Assembly (NCBI GenBank): GCA_017557525.1 | Contig: JAFYYN010000176.1 | Span: forward strand, 1 to 40,247 | DNA from: Lachnospiraceae bacterium | GTDB lineage: Bacteria > Bacillota > Clostridia > Lachnospirales > Lachnospiraceae | Length of the DNA: 40,247 nucleotides | Direction: 5' to 3' | Shown: piece after piece, positions 40,068 to 40,247 of the stretch | Numbering within the stretch: position 1 is the first letter of the stretch | How the letters are laid out: every line of letters starts with the position of its first letter | Notes under the pieces: generated by a model | What the model saw: only the letters and a program-made list of their open reading frames with translations | Told to the model about the DNA's origin: nothing | Database searches by the model: none | Position numbers and translations under genes: made by a program

Positions 40068-40247
40068 ATGCGTAAAGTTTTAACAAATCTCGGGAAATGT
40101 CTTTTGGCTCTGGCGATCGTACTGTCAGCTGTTGTGCTTATAGGCGGGTATCATATCCATGCAGGAGAAGGGAAAACGGTTCGTGTTTCTACTGCAAAGC
40201 AGCTTAAAAAGGCGATGAAGTCGGCTGATACAGGAACTATCATTTTA
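40068..40247 (+). CDS. Secreted protein, 5' part only (60 codons)
   Basis: The frame runs off the window. It starts with a signal peptide: MRKVLTNLGKCLLALAIVLS then AVVLIGGYHIHA with cleavage likely after the last A. The next residues VRVSTAKQLKKAMKSADTGT are typical of the first strand-turn of right-handed beta-helix proteins such as pectate lyase-like domains (S/A-T-x-x-Q-L-x-x-A). A surface or secreted polysaccharide-active protein is possible, but too little is visible to decide. GGAGGG precedes the ATG and a good promoter lies upstream. Confidence 0.7.
   Translation, partial: MRKVLTNLGKCLLALAIVLSAVVLIGGYHIHAGEGKTVRVSTAKQLKKAMKSADTGTIIL

Noticed and set aside
1-40247. CRISPR arrays, tRNA, rRNA, riboswitch structures, prophage genes
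   Set aside because: None found by reading: no regularly spaced repeats, no cloverleaf or CCA ends, no phage structural genes. Only the IS right end at 1-140 is mobile.

Overview
The window reads as a gene-dense segment of an anaerobic, low-to-mid GC Firmicute, most likely a plant-fibre-degrading gut or rumen Lachnospiraceae of the Butyrivibrio/Pseudobutyrivibrio kind. This is inferred from strong GGAGG-type ribosome binding sites, TTGACA/TATAAT promoters, DUF4317 and BspA-type LRR proteins, an iron-sulfur aldo/keto reductase, and a GH11/GH31/GH43 xylan set. No rRNA, tRNA, CRISPR array or prophage is seen. No stretch longer than about 200 bases lacks a gene, promoter, operator or recognisable remnant.

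Layout. 1-140 is the right end of an IS200/IS605-type TnpB element (last codons of tnpB plus an omegaRNA-like chain of hairpins) that abuts a RidA gene lacking its natural start. 504-2941 holds a GNAT-YoaP protein, a free-standing TipAS domain, an unknown protein and a TfoX-N protein, ended by a clear terminator. 2965-4107 is a MarR regulator with a two-site operator, coupled to a flavodoxin-like protein. From a promoter at 4118 a long same-strand run (to 14800) carries DUF4317, a NodB deacetylase, a three-gene fumarate reductase/succinate dehydrogenase-like complex, GNATs, a four-histidine membrane/flavodoxin fusion, an SGNH esterase, a GGDEF remnant, a HAD phosphatase, a cytoplasmic GH43 and an MBL hydrolase. 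14848-16417 is a separate unit: an XRE-methyltransferase fusion and a nitroreductase. 16429-22728 is a chain of an RmlC-like cupin, free Met-R-sulfoxide reductase, Dus, a 1055-residue LRR protein and an iron-sulfur aldo/keto reductase; the last four are joined by overlaps. An M3 peptidase, an MBL protein and a PAP2 phosphatase follow.

Xylan locus, 26379-32046: a secreted GH11 xylanase with a CBM36-like module, an AraC regulator on the opposite strand, and divergently a cytoplasmic GH31 alpha-xylosidase and GH43 enzyme. The model is outside cleavage by GH11, uptake of decorated oligosaccharides by a transporter encoded elsewhere, then inside trimming by GH31/GH43. The GH43 at 12519, the SGNH esterase at 10245 and the esterase fusion at 33603 could serve the same purpose.

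Right part: an amidohydrolase, a PPC/DUF296 protein, a Cys-motif/esterase fusion and a DUF2130 protein run forward to a bidirectional terminator. A MacB/FtsX-type ABC exporter runs the other way from a divergent control region at 39237-39338 that contains four copies of one operator half-site, shared with a TetR regulator. The window ends inside a secreted protein gene. No clearly new multi-gene system is visible. The most unusual items are the TetR operator layout, the Cys-motif/esterase fusion, the reductase flavoprotein with Gln at the covalent-FAD position, the membrane-flavodoxin fusion and the repeated linker module in the LRR protein.
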